Of a stretch of 64,000 nt of DNA, positions 19,151 to 28,126 are shown piece after piece (position 1 is the stretch's first letter; each line of letters starts with the position of its first letter). Origin of the DNA: an uncultured Desulfovibrionaceae bacterium (GTDB lineage: Bacteria > Desulfobacterota > Desulfovibrionia > Desulfovibrionales > Desulfovibrionaceae); assembly GCA_944325195.1 (NCBI GenBank), contig CALUZB010000004.1:310001-374000 (forward strand). The letters are read 5' to 3'. Below the pieces are notes generated by a model, which did not search any database, was not told the DNA's origin, and saw only the letters and a list, made by a program, of their open reading frames with translations. The translations under genes and the position numbers were made by a program.

Positions 19151-20854
19151 TCATTTCTGATATTCCGCGCTCACCATGTCCTTACGTAATGCCTGCACCG
19201 TAAGTTTAGGAGTTTTATTCTGCCGCAACAGACTTACATGATGACTGAACTTGTCAAGGCAGGTTTGCATTTCCTTATTATGCCACTCTTGTCCGGCAAT
19301 ATCCTCGCGAACCAGTTTCATCTGCTTATCAAACATCTCTTGGGGATAAATGGCGCTTTCTTCCACCAGAATGCGATAGTGGCCCACCGTGGTGTCGATT
19401 GCCTGGTCGAGCATCTTGATAAATTCGCGATGTTCGCCAATGCTTTTCTCCAGCTTCTCCCTTTGAGCTGTGTCCTTGATTTTAGCTTTCTGGTCATTGA
19501 GGGCTGCAAGCTGGTTGGATAACGTTTTTCTGCGGATAAAAAAGTTACGTATGCTGCCCACTGTGTGCATGGCGCTGCGAACATGCCAGCCGGCCGCTTT
19601 CTCCTGCTGACGTTCCAAAGCGATGTTATTGTCCTTGATCACCCCGCGCAAAGCGGTAAGCATAGCTTTTTCCTTATCGCTCTGTGCCTCGGCAAGCAAG
19701 CGGTCAACTTCAGCCAGCGGATCGCGAGTGGTATCGAACCTGAACGGGGAATGGGCGCCAACTCTGTCCCATTCCCGGCGCAGGGCTTCAGGCTGGTTGC
19801 CCCCCGGCGTATTTATGCCTGAAATTACAGGGCGAAAGCCAAGATCGCGTGCTTTATTGGGTCCGGTTGTTACATAAAAGGCAACCTCTTCCCGCCGCCC
19901 CGGCATAATTTCGCTGAGCCCGGTCATAAAACTGCCTCCCTTGCGCACAAAGCCGCCGGAGGCCCCGCCAAGCCGTCCCCCCAGAGAAAACTGAAATGGG
20001 TCTAGCGTCATTTCAGCCAAATTACCCGGCATGTCATACAGCCCCAGCGGGTTAGGCCGACGGGATCCGATATTTTCCGGTTTTTCCGCTACGCGCGAGC
20101 CGTCGTCCGCCTGAAAAACCGCGAATTCACTGACCGGCAGATCTTTGTCCCGTTCAAATAAATTCTCATTGCGCAACGATTCCAAACTGACCATGTGGCC
20201 GCCTTTGGCGGCATATTCCCATTCCTGCTCTGTGGGAAGACGCAGATAGGCAATATTCTTATCATCGCCCTCAAAATGAGGAAGAGCTCCCGGGTGATTC
20301 GCCAGAAGCCAGTCCATATAGCGCCGGGTAAAGTCAACCGCTTCATACCAGGAAAGCATTGCTTTCGGGCGGGCGGCTTCTGAACTGAGGTTTTGCGGGT
20401 TATCCGGGCACTTGCCCATTACTGCATCCCACTGCAGGTTGCTGACTTCATATTTAGCTATCAGATACAAGGCTTTTCCCTGATAACTGAATTGTTCGGA
20501 TTGCGATGCGCTCTGCAAGATTTTGCGCCAGGCTTCCGGCAGATTCTCCAGGCGGAAAGGCCCGGAAATGCCGTGGGAATATTGCCGGTCATAAAATTCT
20601 TCTCCCTTGCGCTCGCAATCGTCACAGCCGAAACGGGTTTCCAGATCAGACAAGTAGCCGTCCACCGGAACAGCTACTGCCCGGAAAACCATTTGCAGTC
20701 CGCAGGGCATGGGCAGAAGCAGGTCATCGGCAAGCGGCTCCGGGTTATATGTATCTTCCGGATTGACCTTGCCTTTACGTTGCAGACCTTGTCCAAGACA
20801 GAGGCTCGGGGAAAAACAGATGAGCAGGAAAACAAGCAAGAGAAAGCGACGCAT
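19151..20854 (-). CDS. Exported SUMF1-domain protein, TagR-like
   Basis: 567 residues. A signal peptide (RRFLLLVFLLICFSPSLCLG) is followed by a formylglycine-generating-enzyme-like fold (about 120-350): IAKYEVSNLQWDAVMG, LPTEQEWEYAAKGG, LGLYDMPGNLAEMTLDP, LGFRP. The catalytic cysteine pair of true FGE is not seen, so it is probably non-enzymatic. A long helical, coiled-coil-like C-terminal region (about 400-560) is extra compared with TagR. TagR of Pseudomonas is a periplasmic SUMF1 protein working with the TagS-TagT ABC complex and TagQ to activate the kinase PpkA. The ATG at 20854 has TGAGG before it. Last gene of the three-gene set. Confidence 0.82.
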   Translation of the reverse strand: MRRFLLLVFLLICFSPSLCLGQGLQRKGKVNPEDTYNPEPLADDLLLPMPCGLQMVFRAVAVPVDGYLSDLETRFGCDDCERKGEEFYDRQYSHGISGPFRLENLPEAWRKILQSASQSEQFSYQGKALYLIAKYEVSNLQWDAVMGKCPDNPQNLSSEAARPKAMLSWYEAVDFTRRYMDWLLANHPGALPHFEGDDKNIAYLRLPTEQEWEYAAKGGHMVSLESLRNENLFERDKDLPVSEFAVFQADDGSRVAEKPENIGSRRPNPLGLYDMPGNLAEMTLDPFQFSLGGRLGGASGGFVRKGGSFMTGLSEIMPGRREEVAFYVTTGPNKARDLGFRPVISGINTPGGNQPEALRREWDRVGAHSPFRFDTTRDPLAEVDRLLAEAQSDKEKAMLTALRGVIKDNNIALERQQEKAAGWHVRSAMHTVGSIRNFFIRRKTLSNQLAALNDQKAKIKDTAQREKLEKSIGEHREFIKMLDQAIDTTVGHYRILVEESAIYPQEMFDKQMKLVREDIAGQEWHNKEMQTCLDKFSHHVSLLRQNKTPKLTVQALRKDMVSAEYQK

Positions 20855-20866
20855 AAATAACCTCAA

Positions 20867-22102
20867 TTAAACTTCGCGGATCAAAGCAGAAGGCGATATG
20901 CCCACAACCTTACGGCTGGCGGCAAGCGCCCCCAACATCATAATTAGGGTGGCGATTATGATTGAGAGCAAAGCATACCCCGCCCCTAAAGCGCACACTT
21001 GCTCACCCGGCAGTACTTGAGCGGAAAAGGCTCGGTTTATCACTCCCTGGACACAAAAAAGGAGCGCCAGGGAGAGCAGCGAGCCGCACACCCCGGTAAC
21101 AGCGGCCTGCACCAGAGGAAACAGAGCAAGGTGTATGGATTTGAACCCCAGCAGCCTCAGCACTCCCAAAGCGCGTTGCTTGCGCTCCACCTGGGCTAAG
21201 GCCGAGCTGACCGCTGAAGCCAGGAAGCCCCCGCCCACTACCAGCAGCAGGAGCACACTTAAGAAATTGAAGGCCTGGTCAAGTGACTTTACTGATGCTA
21301 TTTCTTCCGCCCGGGTATAAGTTTCAATGCCCTGCTCCTGCAACAACACGTTTAATTTTTCTACTCCGTCCAGATCGCGGGCATACAGCCTGAAGCTGAT
21401 GTAAATCTGCCGCGGCTCTACAGCCTCTCCAGCCCAGTTCAGGCGTGGTACAGAACGTCCATCGCGGTAATTTTCCACTGCTTCCAGAAGTGCCAGCGGG
21501 GCATAGGCAGCATCGCGCTGATCAGCCTCAAGGGGCAAAATGCCTTGCACCTGCAACGGGAAGAACTCCTGTTCATAAACCCCTTGCACGCGTCGTGACA
21601 CCCGTCCTCTGATTACCTGGCCGGGGTTTTCCACACCTAACTTACGCGCGGCTGAAGCACTTAAGATAATCCGGTCTTCTTGCGCAGGGCCCCCGTTGCT
21701 GAGCTCTAACCAATGTTCCAGCAGCGGATCACCCGGTGCGCTGGGAAGCAGATCCACCTTGGTGGCCCGCCCGGTTCCGTTTTCCGGCTCAAGAGGGAAA
21801 AGCTCCAGTTGCGCTGAAATAGAGCGGGTTTGCGGCAGAATAAAGGCTGTATCCGGGTTTGAACGCAGCTTTGCAATCCACTCAAGACTATATTGTCCCA
21901 TACCCACAGGACGGATTTCCAGATTGCGCGGATCAGCCAGCAAACGGTCTGTGAGCGAGCCTACCAGGCCCTGCTGCACCCCCAAAATAACCAGAAGCGG
22001 AAGCATTGCGGCGGCAAGGGCCAGCACCCCACAGGCAGACAGCAGCGCCTCATGACGATAGTCCGCAAGCGCCAAGCGCATGATTGTCATCAACCGTATC
22101 AT
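20867..22102 (-). CDS. ABC transporter permease, FtsX/MacB type (TagS-like)
   Basis: 411 residues: one N-terminal membrane helix (about 15-40), a large extracytoplasmic domain (about 45-270), then three helices with the FtsX motif (SVLLLLVVGGGFLASAVSS, ALGVLRLLGFKSIHLALFPL). Such permeases couple ATP use to mechanical work or lipoprotein movement rather than import. The start overlaps the ATPase stop by four bases (ATGA), showing tight coupling. With the downstream SUMF1 gene the set matches TagT-TagS-TagR. Confidence 0.88.
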   Translation of the reverse strand: MIRLMTIMRLALADYRHEALLSACGVLALAAAMLPLLVILGVQQGLVGSLTDRLLADPRNLEIRPVGMGQYSLEWIAKLRSNPDTAFILPQTRSISAQLELFPLEPENGTGRATKVDLLPSAPGDPLLEHWLELSNGGPAQEDRIILSASAARKLGVENPGQVIRGRVSRRVQGVYEQEFFPLQVQGILPLEADQRDAAYAPLALLEAVENYRDGRSVPRLNWAGEAVEPRQIYISFRLYARDLDGVEKLNVLLQEQGIETYTRAEEIASVKSLDQAFNFLSVLLLLVVGGGFLASAVSSALAQVERKQRALGVLRLLGFKSIHLALFPLVQAAVTGVCGSLLSLALLFCVQGVINRAFSAQVLPGEQVCALGAGYALLSIIIATLIMMLGALAASRKVVGISPSALIREV

Positions 22103-22860
22103 GCTTGTCCGCCTGTGCTTTCATTTCTCCGAACACGGGCATCAAGCACCGCCAAAATTGGGGCGGTGTGTGATTCGGACATCTGAACCTTAATCTGTAA
22201 TTCTCTAAAACCGCTTTCCCTGACCAAATTCCAGTCATGGCTGGATATGACCAAAGCGGCGCCCTGCTTGCGCGTGGAAGAAACAAGCAACGACAACACA
22301 TCTTTGGCAGTAACCGGATCAAGTGCGGAAGTAGGCTCATCGGCCAGCACCAGGGAAGGGTTATGGGCCAAGGCGCGGGCAATAGCTGTGCGTTGGCGCT
22401 CGCCAACGGAAATCTGGTCTATTCTTTTCATCAGCAGGTGAGCTATGTTGAGCCGTTCCGCCAGTTCCGCCAGATGCCCCTCGCCCTCAAGGCCAAGGGC
22501 CCGACGGGAAAGCAGAATGTTGTCGCGCACATTGAGAAAAGGAAGCAAGCCCCCGACCTGCAGAACATACCCAAAGTAGCGGGCGCGGATATCGCCCAGA
22601 CTGTCGATATTTCCCTTCAACCAGGCTTCTTTAACGGAGAAGCCGCTGTTGTCAAAATGCAGCCGGAACTCATCACAACGGTCAGGCTGTAAAATCAACG
22701 CTAAAATATCCAAAGCCGTGCTTTTACCACTGCCGCTGGGCCCTAAGATGGCGACCGTCTCTCCGGCCCTTAGTTCCAACTCCGGGATAAGCAGCTCATA
22801 TCCCCGGCCTTCCGGGCGGGATTTGGAAAGGTTTTTGATTTGAACCAGTGCGTCTGCCAT
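22099..22860 (-). CDS. ABC transporter ATP-binding protein, LolD/MacB type (TagT-like)
   Basis: 253-residue ATPase. Walker A GPSGSGKST at 40-48, signature ISVGERQR at 150-157 (GE in place of the usual GGQ), Walker B VLADEP at 171-176, switch His in SSHDW. It pairs with the FtsX-type permease that overlaps its 3' end. First gene of the three-gene set; the XRE gene upstream lies 52 bp away on the same strand but is of a different kind. Confidence 0.9.
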   Translation of the reverse strand: MADALVQIKNLSKSRPEGRGYELLIPELELRAGETVAILGPSGSGKSTALDILALILQPDRCDEFRLHFDNSGFSVKEAWLKGNIDSLGDIRARYFGYVLQVGGLLPFLNVRDNILLSRRALGLEGEGHLAELAERLNIAHLLMKRIDQISVGERQRTAIARALAHNPSLVLADEPTSALDPVTAKDVLSLLVSSTRKQGAALVISSHDWNLVRESGFRELQIKVQMSESHTAPILAVLDARVRRNESTGGQA

Positions 22861-22912
22861 GATTTAAGTCTGCTTTATGAAAGGCTGTGTAAAAACAAAT
22901 AGTTAAAAAGTA

Positions 22913-23176
22913 CTACTCAGGTTCATGATTCCTTTTGAAGCGTACCCGTTCCTCTTCTACCTTCTTGAAAAATTCAAGCGGTGAAACATTGAGCGCCTCA
23001 CAAATTGAATAGATCGCGTTCACTGTTGGCTTCTTCTCCCCGCATTCAATCTCCCTCAGATATCGCCTTTCCAAACAAGCAAAGTCGGCTAAGGCTGATT
23101 TTGTCATCCCCTTGTCTTTCCTGAAAATTTCAATCGCATTGCCAAGCGCCTGCGATAAATATGGATACTCTTTCAT
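22913..23176 (-). CDS. XRE-family DNA-binding protein
   Basis: 87 residues with a Cro/CI-type helix-turn-helix: IEIFRKDKGMTKSALADFA, then LREIECGEKKPTVNAIYSICEALNVSPLEFF. It is nearly all domain, so it is probably a dimeric repressor-like protein. No strong ribosome binding site before the ATG at 23176. It is divergent from the zinc-ribbon gene at 23302; the 125 bp between them should hold control sites, and TTGACA occurs at 23200-23205 with TATAAT at 23218-23223, though their spacing is short. Confidence 0.88.
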   Translation of the reverse strand: MKEYPYLSQALGNAIEIFRKDKGMTKSALADFACLERRYLREIECGEKKPTVNAIYSICEALNVSPLEFFKKVEEERVRFKRNHEPE

Positions 23177-23301
23177 TCATACATTACTTACACTAAGTCT
23201 TGACAAAATATGGGAGCTATAATACTCAATAGCGAACTATAGAACTCATTACAATCGAGTACAGCCCAATTGAACATCTATTCAACCGATAGGAGGAGCA
23301 A

Positions 23302-23817
23302 ATGATTTGCCCGTTCTGTAAAGAAGAAATTGCCGAGGGCGCTATTAAGTGCAAACACTGTGGGTCTATGCTTACAACCCAATTTCAAACTCAAACACAG
23401 GTCGCCGCTCAAACGGTTATCCCGGATTCAACAAACGGCCATGCGACTATTGACGCCCTGCCCATATCAGAGGGGCTTAAGAAGAAACTCCACTTCGTCC
23501 ACGATAATTTAAAAGGGACAAAATTCGGCTGCCCTTATTATGGAAAGATTTCCTTCAGCGAAAACCTCAGCCAGTTCAGCGTCTTCGCATTCTTATTCAC
23601 TGTCTTCTACTATTTGGTCAAAGGCATGTGGCGTAAGGCCCTTGTCTTGCTGCTCATCCATATTGTTTTACAGGTACTCGTTACCTTAATTCTGCCGTGG
23701 CAGTACCAAGGTCTGGGTAGCCTGCTGTGTGTAATGGCAATTGCCAGTATAGCTGCATCCAACGCTTACTGTGACCTTTACAGAAAATATGTGTTGAAAC
23801 AGGAATTCTGGTGGTAA
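23302..23817 (+). CDS. Zinc-ribbon membrane protein, DUF2628-like
   Basis: 171 residues. The N terminus is a zinc ribbon with Cys3, Cys6, Cys17 and Cys20 (CPFC, CKHC). The second half has two or three membrane helices (VFAFLFTVFYYLVKGMW, ALVLLLIHIVLQVLVTLIL, then LCVMAIASIAASNAY) preceded by FGCPYYGKISFSENLSQFS, a layout like DUF2628 proteins. GGAGG precedes the ATG. Role unknown. It is the first of three plus-strand genes in a small accessory islet. Confidence 0.75.
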   Translation: MICPFCKEEIAEGAIKCKHCGSMLTTQFQTQTQVAAQTVIPDSTNGHATIDALPISEGLKKKLHFVHDNLKGTKFGCPYYGKISFSENLSQFSVFAFLFTVFYYLVKGMWRKALVLLLIHIVLQVLVTLILPWQYQGLGSLLCVMAIASIAASNAYCDLYRKYVLKQEFWW

Positions 23818-23899
23818 ATAAGGTTAAAAACTGATTGGCCGGGTTAAATGGAACCAGTCCAGCATGAATATTTTAGCCATAACCAGATTGGAGGGCGTT

Positions 23900-24106
23900 A
23901 TGGAAGATTCTTCTGAACCCTGCACGACTTCAAAAAGGCAAGCTCGCGCTGCCAGAAAAGATGCAACAGTAGGCGCTATTAAGAAAAAAATTGAAAAACA
24001 TTTCGCTCTTCCAGAAGGATCAATCGTAATTGTTGATGTTGATGGACGCGCGATAAGAAACGACGCCCGTATTGCCACTGTACGCAAGCGCTGGGAAGAA
24101 GGTTGA
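23900..24106 (+). CDS. Unrecognised small basic protein
   Basis: 68 residues from the ATG at 23900, which has GGAGGG four bases upstream; an ATG at 23864 is less well placed. The sequence is basic with a run that may form a strand-helix-strand unit (AIKKKIEKHFALPEGSIVI, then VDVDGRAIRND). No signal peptide. I do not recognise the family. Confidence 0.55.
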   Translation: MEDSSEPCTTSKRQARAARKDATVGAIKKKIEKHFALPEGSIVIVDVDGRAIRNDARIATVRKRWEEG

Positions 24107-24165
24107 TTATAATAATACAGAGCAAAAATGCTCTATAACCTCAAAAACTTAAAAAGTGGGACGCT

Positions 24166-24666
24166 ATGAAATCAAGATTTATTCAAACATTCGTTATGCT
24201 TTTCGTACTGTGCTCGTCTGCCGCGTGTGTGGCTGATGACCCTATAGAAATTGTCAGACAGGGGGTATTGAAGGCTTTCCCAACAACAACTATTGGCCAG
24301 GCCTTCGACAACTATGAAGGCTTTTCCAAAACAACTTGGGAAACGGAGACCATGCCCAACGGTACCCGCATAGTTGTGTTTACGGCGGAGCTTCCCAGAG
24401 AATACTGGGATCCTTCCGTAGCTTCTGATATCCCTACTGCTATCGACAAAGCTACCCTTTATATACAATTTACCCTTAATGCAGACGACACATTCTCAAT
24501 AGGGCCTTATACAGCAATCTATAGCGGTGCAGATTTTACTGCGGTAGAAGCTTTTTGCCGCCGCAAGGGACCCTTGGCGACAATGACAGAAGATGGCTGT
24601 GGAAAGATATGCACCAGTTTTTCACTAAGTTGTATTTATTCAAACACTCCGCTATTCTTCTTTTAG
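24166..24666 (+). CDS. Unrecognised exported protein
   Basis: 166 residues with an N-terminal signal peptide (FVMLFVLCSSAACVA). Cysteine in SSAAC could be a weak lipobox, but a normal signal peptidase I site is as likely. The mature part is a small alpha/beta domain beginning DPIEIVRQGVLKAFPTTTIG. The C terminus (CGKICTSFSLSCIYSNTPLFFF) is unusually Cys- and Phe-rich and may result from a late frameshift. Function unknown. Confidence 0.6.
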   Translation: MKSRFIQTFVMLFVLCSSAACVADDPIEIVRQGVLKAFPTTTIGQAFDNYEGFSKTTWETETMPNGTRIVVFTAELPREYWDPSVASDIPTAIDKATLYIQFTLNADDTFSIGPYTAIYSGADFTAVEAFCRRKGPLATMTEDGCGKICTSFSLSCIYSNTPLFFF

Positions 24667-24680
24667 GACGTTACTTCGTG

Positions 24681-24715
24681 TGCCCTCCCGCTATAACGGC
24701 AAAAATCGGAGGGCA
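24681..24715 (+). terminator. Weak terminator-like hairpin
   Basis: TGCCCTCC (24681-24688) pairs with GGAGGGCA (24708-24715) across a 19-base loop, and pairing continues imperfectly outwards. The following T content is modest (CTGCTTTTTCC later on). It may end transcription of the plus-strand islet before tgt. Confidence 0.4.
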
Positions 24716-24811
24716 TACACTGTTTCACTGCTTTTTCCACAATGAGAAGCTTTTAAGATTTGCTCACTTTGCGCTTTTCTTAGGCGCAATTTTCCCTTCC
24801 GTTTCCGCAAA

Positions 24812-25969
24812 CTATTCCCAGCCCTTGACCTGAGCCAGTTCATCGGGATAACAGGCCTCAATGCCGGAGCGATAGGCGTTGAAACGCCCCGCCCGGATAG
24901 CTTCGCGGGCGCCGCGCACCAAATCCAGAAAATAGGTGAGGTTATGCAGGGAATTCAGCCGGAAGGAAAGCAATTCCCCGGCAGTGTAGAGATGACGCAG
25001 GTAGGCTTTGGAGAATGTACGACAGGTATAGCATGAACAATTAGGGTCAAGCGGAGAGTCGTCTTCAGCAAACTCCTTGCGTTTGATATTGATTTTACCT
25101 TGCGATGTGTAAAGAGTGCCGTTCCGGGCATTGCGGGTGGGCAAAACACAATCAAACATATCGAGCCCGGCCGCTATGCCGTTCACAATATCAAACGGAG
25201 TACCCACCCCCATTAAATAGCGGGGCCGGTGAGCAGGCAACAATGGGGTGGAATAATATACAAAATCTGTCAGTTCGGCTTTGGACTCCCCAACCGAAAG
25301 ACCGCCCAATGCAAAACCGTCAAAATCAATATCAGTAATCTGACTGGCGGATTCAGCGCGCAAGTCCTGATAAAATCCGCCCTGCACAATCCCGAAAAGC
25401 AGATTGTGCGCTGTCCCGGCCGGATAGGCGGCACGGGAGCGCTGCGCCCAGCGGGTAGTGAGCTGTAAAGATTTAGACGTGTAGTCCCGGCTTGCCCCAT
25501 AAGCGACGCATTCATCCAACACCATCATGATATCTGAGTTTAAATTTCTTTGCACAGTCAATACACTTTCCGGGGTAAAAAAGTGTTTTGAGCCGTCAAT
25601 ATGCGAGCGAAAATGCACTCCGGCCTCGGTTATTTTGCGCAAGTCATTCAGACTGAACACCTGGAAGCCGCCACTATCTGTAAGTATCGGCCTGGACCAG
25701 GCGTTAAATGCATGCAGTCCACCCCTCCGGGCGATCAGCTCATCGCCGGGACGCAGATAAAGATGATAAGTGTTGCCAAGAATTATTTCCGCGCCAATGG
25801 CTTCAAGATCATCCGGGGCAATCGCCTTTACCGAACCGACTGTGCCCACAGGCATAAAAATGGGGGTATGAACAATGCCGTGCGCGGTGTGTAACTCGCC
25901 ACATCTGGCATTGCCGTCCTGAGCGGTAATTTTAAATGTGCCTGGTTTTAACTGTGCAGGACTATCCAT
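24812..25969 (-). CDS. tgt: tRNA-guanine transglycosylase
   Basis: Exchanges the G at position 34 of GUN tRNAs for preQ1, a step of queuosine synthesis. 385 residues: LTDSGGFQ carries the general Asp, GLDMFDCV the nucleophilic Asp, GIVQGG and ALGGLSVGE the base pocket. The zinc site CSCYTC...H is near the C terminus. Stands upstream of a 288-bp gap that separates it from aspS. Confidence 0.97.
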   Translation of the reverse strand: MDSPAQLKPGTFKITAQDGNARCGELHTAHGIVHTPIFMPVGTVGSVKAIAPDDLEAIGAEIILGNTYHLYLRPGDELIARRGGLHAFNAWSRPILTDSGGFQVFSLNDLRKITEAGVHFRSHIDGSKHFFTPESVLTVQRNLNSDIMMVLDECVAYGASRDYTSKSLQLTTRWAQRSRAAYPAGTAHNLLFGIVQGGFYQDLRAESASQITDIDFDGFALGGLSVGESKAELTDFVYYSTPLLPAHRPRYLMGVGTPFDIVNGIAAGLDMFDCVLPTRNARNGTLYTSQGKINIKRKEFAEDDSPLDPNCSCYTCRTFSKAYLRHLYTAGELLSFRLNSLHNLTYFLDLVRGAREAIRAGRFNAYRSGIEACYPDELAQVKGWE

Positions 25970-26220
25970 GGAATGAACCTGTAGCCTTTTAGGTTCGCGC
26001 TTGCAGACTGGTACAGACTAATACACAAAGCAAATTCGACGCCGCCTTAACACTGTGAGAAACAGAAATCACTTGCTTTCAGCGTTCCTGATCCCTCGTC
26101 CTCCGTGCCCCCGCGGCGCAACCGCTTAAGGCGGCAGAGCAGCCTCAAACTTAAGTTCTCTTAATAAATGAGCTTTTACCAATCATCCTGGGTTTGCACA
26201 TACTCTCTAACGGAGAAACT

Positions 26221-26250
26221 AGGGAGATGCGGATTGCCCCGCATCTCCCT
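26221..26250 (-). terminator. Hairpin after aspS
   Basis: Perfect 12-bp stem (26221-26232 with 26239-26250) with a six-base loop, starting eight bases after the aspS stop. The T tract on the minus strand is short (AGTTTCT), so efficiency is uncertain. Confidence 0.65.
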
Positions 26251-26257
26251 GCCCAAT

Positions 26258-28105
26258 TTATTCCTGCGTTTTTTCCCGCAACCGCAAGTTCAGTTCTCTC
26301 AACTGGTTAGGTGCAACTGAATTTGGAGCATCTGTAAGCAAGCACTGTGCCTTTTGGGTTTTGGGGAAAGCAATCACATCTCGAATGGAATTAGCCCCCG
26401 CCAGCAGCATGATCATCCGGTCAAGCCCAAAGGCTATTCCGCCGTGTGGTGGGGCTCCGTATTCCAAAGCCCGCAACAGAAATCCGAATTTTTCATTGGC
26501 TTCTTCCGCATCCAGGCCCAAAGCATTGAACATCACCTTCTGATTATCTTCGCTATGAATACGGATTGAACCACCGCCCAACTCATTGCCGTTGAGCACA
26601 AGGTCGTATGCCTTGGCCTTCACCTGCTCCCAGTTATCGGGGTTACCGGTTTTTAAAAGCTCCAAGTCATTGTCCTTAGCAGCGGTAAATGGGTGATGGC
26701 GGGCCACATAGCGCTTCTCTTCCGGGTCATATTCAAACAACGGGAAGTCGGTAACCCAGGTAAAGGCAAAGGTGTTTTCCGGTATCAGATTTAAAGCTTC
26801 CGCTACTTTGATGCGCAGATTACCAATAGCCGGATTGACGATATCCGCCGGACCGGACTGGAAAAAGACAATATCGCCAAGCTCCAGGCCCAAAACCTCT
26901 GTCAGGTCCTTGCGCTCTTTTTCGGAGAGGAATTTGGCGATGGGAGACTGCCACTCATTTTCTTTAATTTTAATCCAGGCAAGACCACCGGCTCCGTAAA
27001 TGCGCACAAAATCCGTAAAATCGTCAATCTCCTTACGGGTGAACGCTTCCCCGCCCGGCACACGCAATGCCTTGACCAGGGGAGAGGCAGAAAACAACTT
27101 AAACTCTGAGCCGCGCAGAATATCAGTCACTTCTTTTATCCGCAAATCAAAACGGGTATCGGGCTTATCCACCCCATATTCGGCAATGGCCTGATCATAG
27201 GTCATGCGCGGCAAAGGAAGTTCAAGCTCAATCCCCATACATTCCTTAAACACACGCGCCATCAGGCGTTCCGCCATATTCATTACGTCCTCTTCATTAA
27301 CAAAGGACATTTCTATGTCCACCTGAGTAAATTCAGGCTGGCGGTCCGCCCGCAGGTCTTCATCCCGGAAGCAGCGGGCTACCTGGTAGTAACGCTCCAC
27401 CCCCCCCACCATCAGCATTTGCTTAAACAGTTGGGGGGATTGCGGCAATGCGTAAAAATCGCCGGGATTCAGGCGCGAGGGCACTAAAAAGTCGCGCGCC
27501 CCTTCCGGCGTGGATTTAGTAAGGAAGGGTGTTTCCACTTCCAGAAACCCGTCTTCATCAAGGAAGTTGCGGATAGCCTGGGTGGTTTTGTGCCTTAAGC
27601 GGATATTCGCTGCCATTTTAGGCCGACGCAAATCAAGATAGCGGTATTGCAGGCGCAAATTTTCACTGGCTTCCACCCGGTCTTCAACCTCAAACGGCGG
27701 TGTTTTGGAAGTGTTCAGAAGTCGCCAATCGGTAACAACCACCTCAATTTCGCCGGTACGCATATTAGGGTTGGCCATGCCTTCCGGACGGGAGCGTACA
27801 TACCCTTTAGCCGCCAGTACATACTCGCTGCGCAAAATGTGAGCGCGTTCATGGCCGGAAGGATCGACTTCGGGCGAAAATACAATCTGAGTCAGACCTT
27901 CCCGGTCACGCAAATCCACAAAGATCAATCCACCGTGGTCGCGGCGGAACTGAACCCAACCCATCAAAAGGACATTGCTGTCAATGTCCGCAGCATTCAA
28001 AACGCCACAGCTATGGGTGCGCTTCCAGTCCCCTATCGGAACAATATACTTCTGGTGTTCCTTTTGAACGTCATCAATCTGAGATAAGTTTTGGTTCTGT
28101 TCCAT
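26258..28105 (-). CDS. aspS: Aspartyl-tRNA synthetase
   Basis: Class IIb aspartate-tRNA ligase of 615 residues, bacterial type with an inserted GAD domain. N-terminal OB fold (MGWVQFRRDHGGLIFVDLRD), motif 2 (VARCFRDEDLRADRQPEFTQ) and motif 3 (GIAFGLDRMIMLLAG) are clear. Whether it also charges tRNA-Asn is an open point of interest because gatA and gatC are present in the window. AAGGA lies before the ATG. Follows hisS by 21 bp, so the two form an operon. Confidence 0.97.
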   Translation of the reverse strand: MEQNQNLSQIDDVQKEHQKYIVPIGDWKRTHSCGVLNAADIDSNVLLMGWVQFRRDHGGLIFVDLRDREGLTQIVFSPEVDPSGHERAHILRSEYVLAAKGYVRSRPEGMANPNMRTGEIEVVVTDWRLLNTSKTPPFEVEDRVEASENLRLQYRYLDLRRPKMAANIRLRHKTTQAIRNFLDEDGFLEVETPFLTKSTPEGARDFLVPSRLNPGDFYALPQSPQLFKQMLMVGGVERYYQVARCFRDEDLRADRQPEFTQVDIEMSFVNEEDVMNMAERLMARVFKECMGIELELPLPRMTYDQAIAEYGVDKPDTRFDLRIKEVTDILRGSEFKLFSASPLVKALRVPGGEAFTRKEIDDFTDFVRIYGAGGLAWIKIKENEWQSPIAKFLSEKERKDLTEVLGLELGDIVFFQSGPADIVNPAIGNLRIKVAEALNLIPENTFAFTWVTDFPLFEYDPEEKRYVARHHPFTAAKDNDLELLKTGNPDNWEQVKAKAYDLVLNGNELGGGSIRIHSEDNQKVMFNALGLDAEEANEKFGFLLRALEYGAPPHGGIAFGLDRMIMLLAGANSIRDVIAFPKTQKAQCLLTDAPNSVAPNQLRELNLRLREKTQE

Positions 28106-28126
28106 ATCAGGTCCTTTCTGCTGGGT

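Noticed and set aside
19151-20854. True formylglycine-generating enzyme that activates sulfatases
   Set aside because: The catalytic cysteine pair is not seen and no sulfatase is nearby; the ABC partners point to a TagR-like role.
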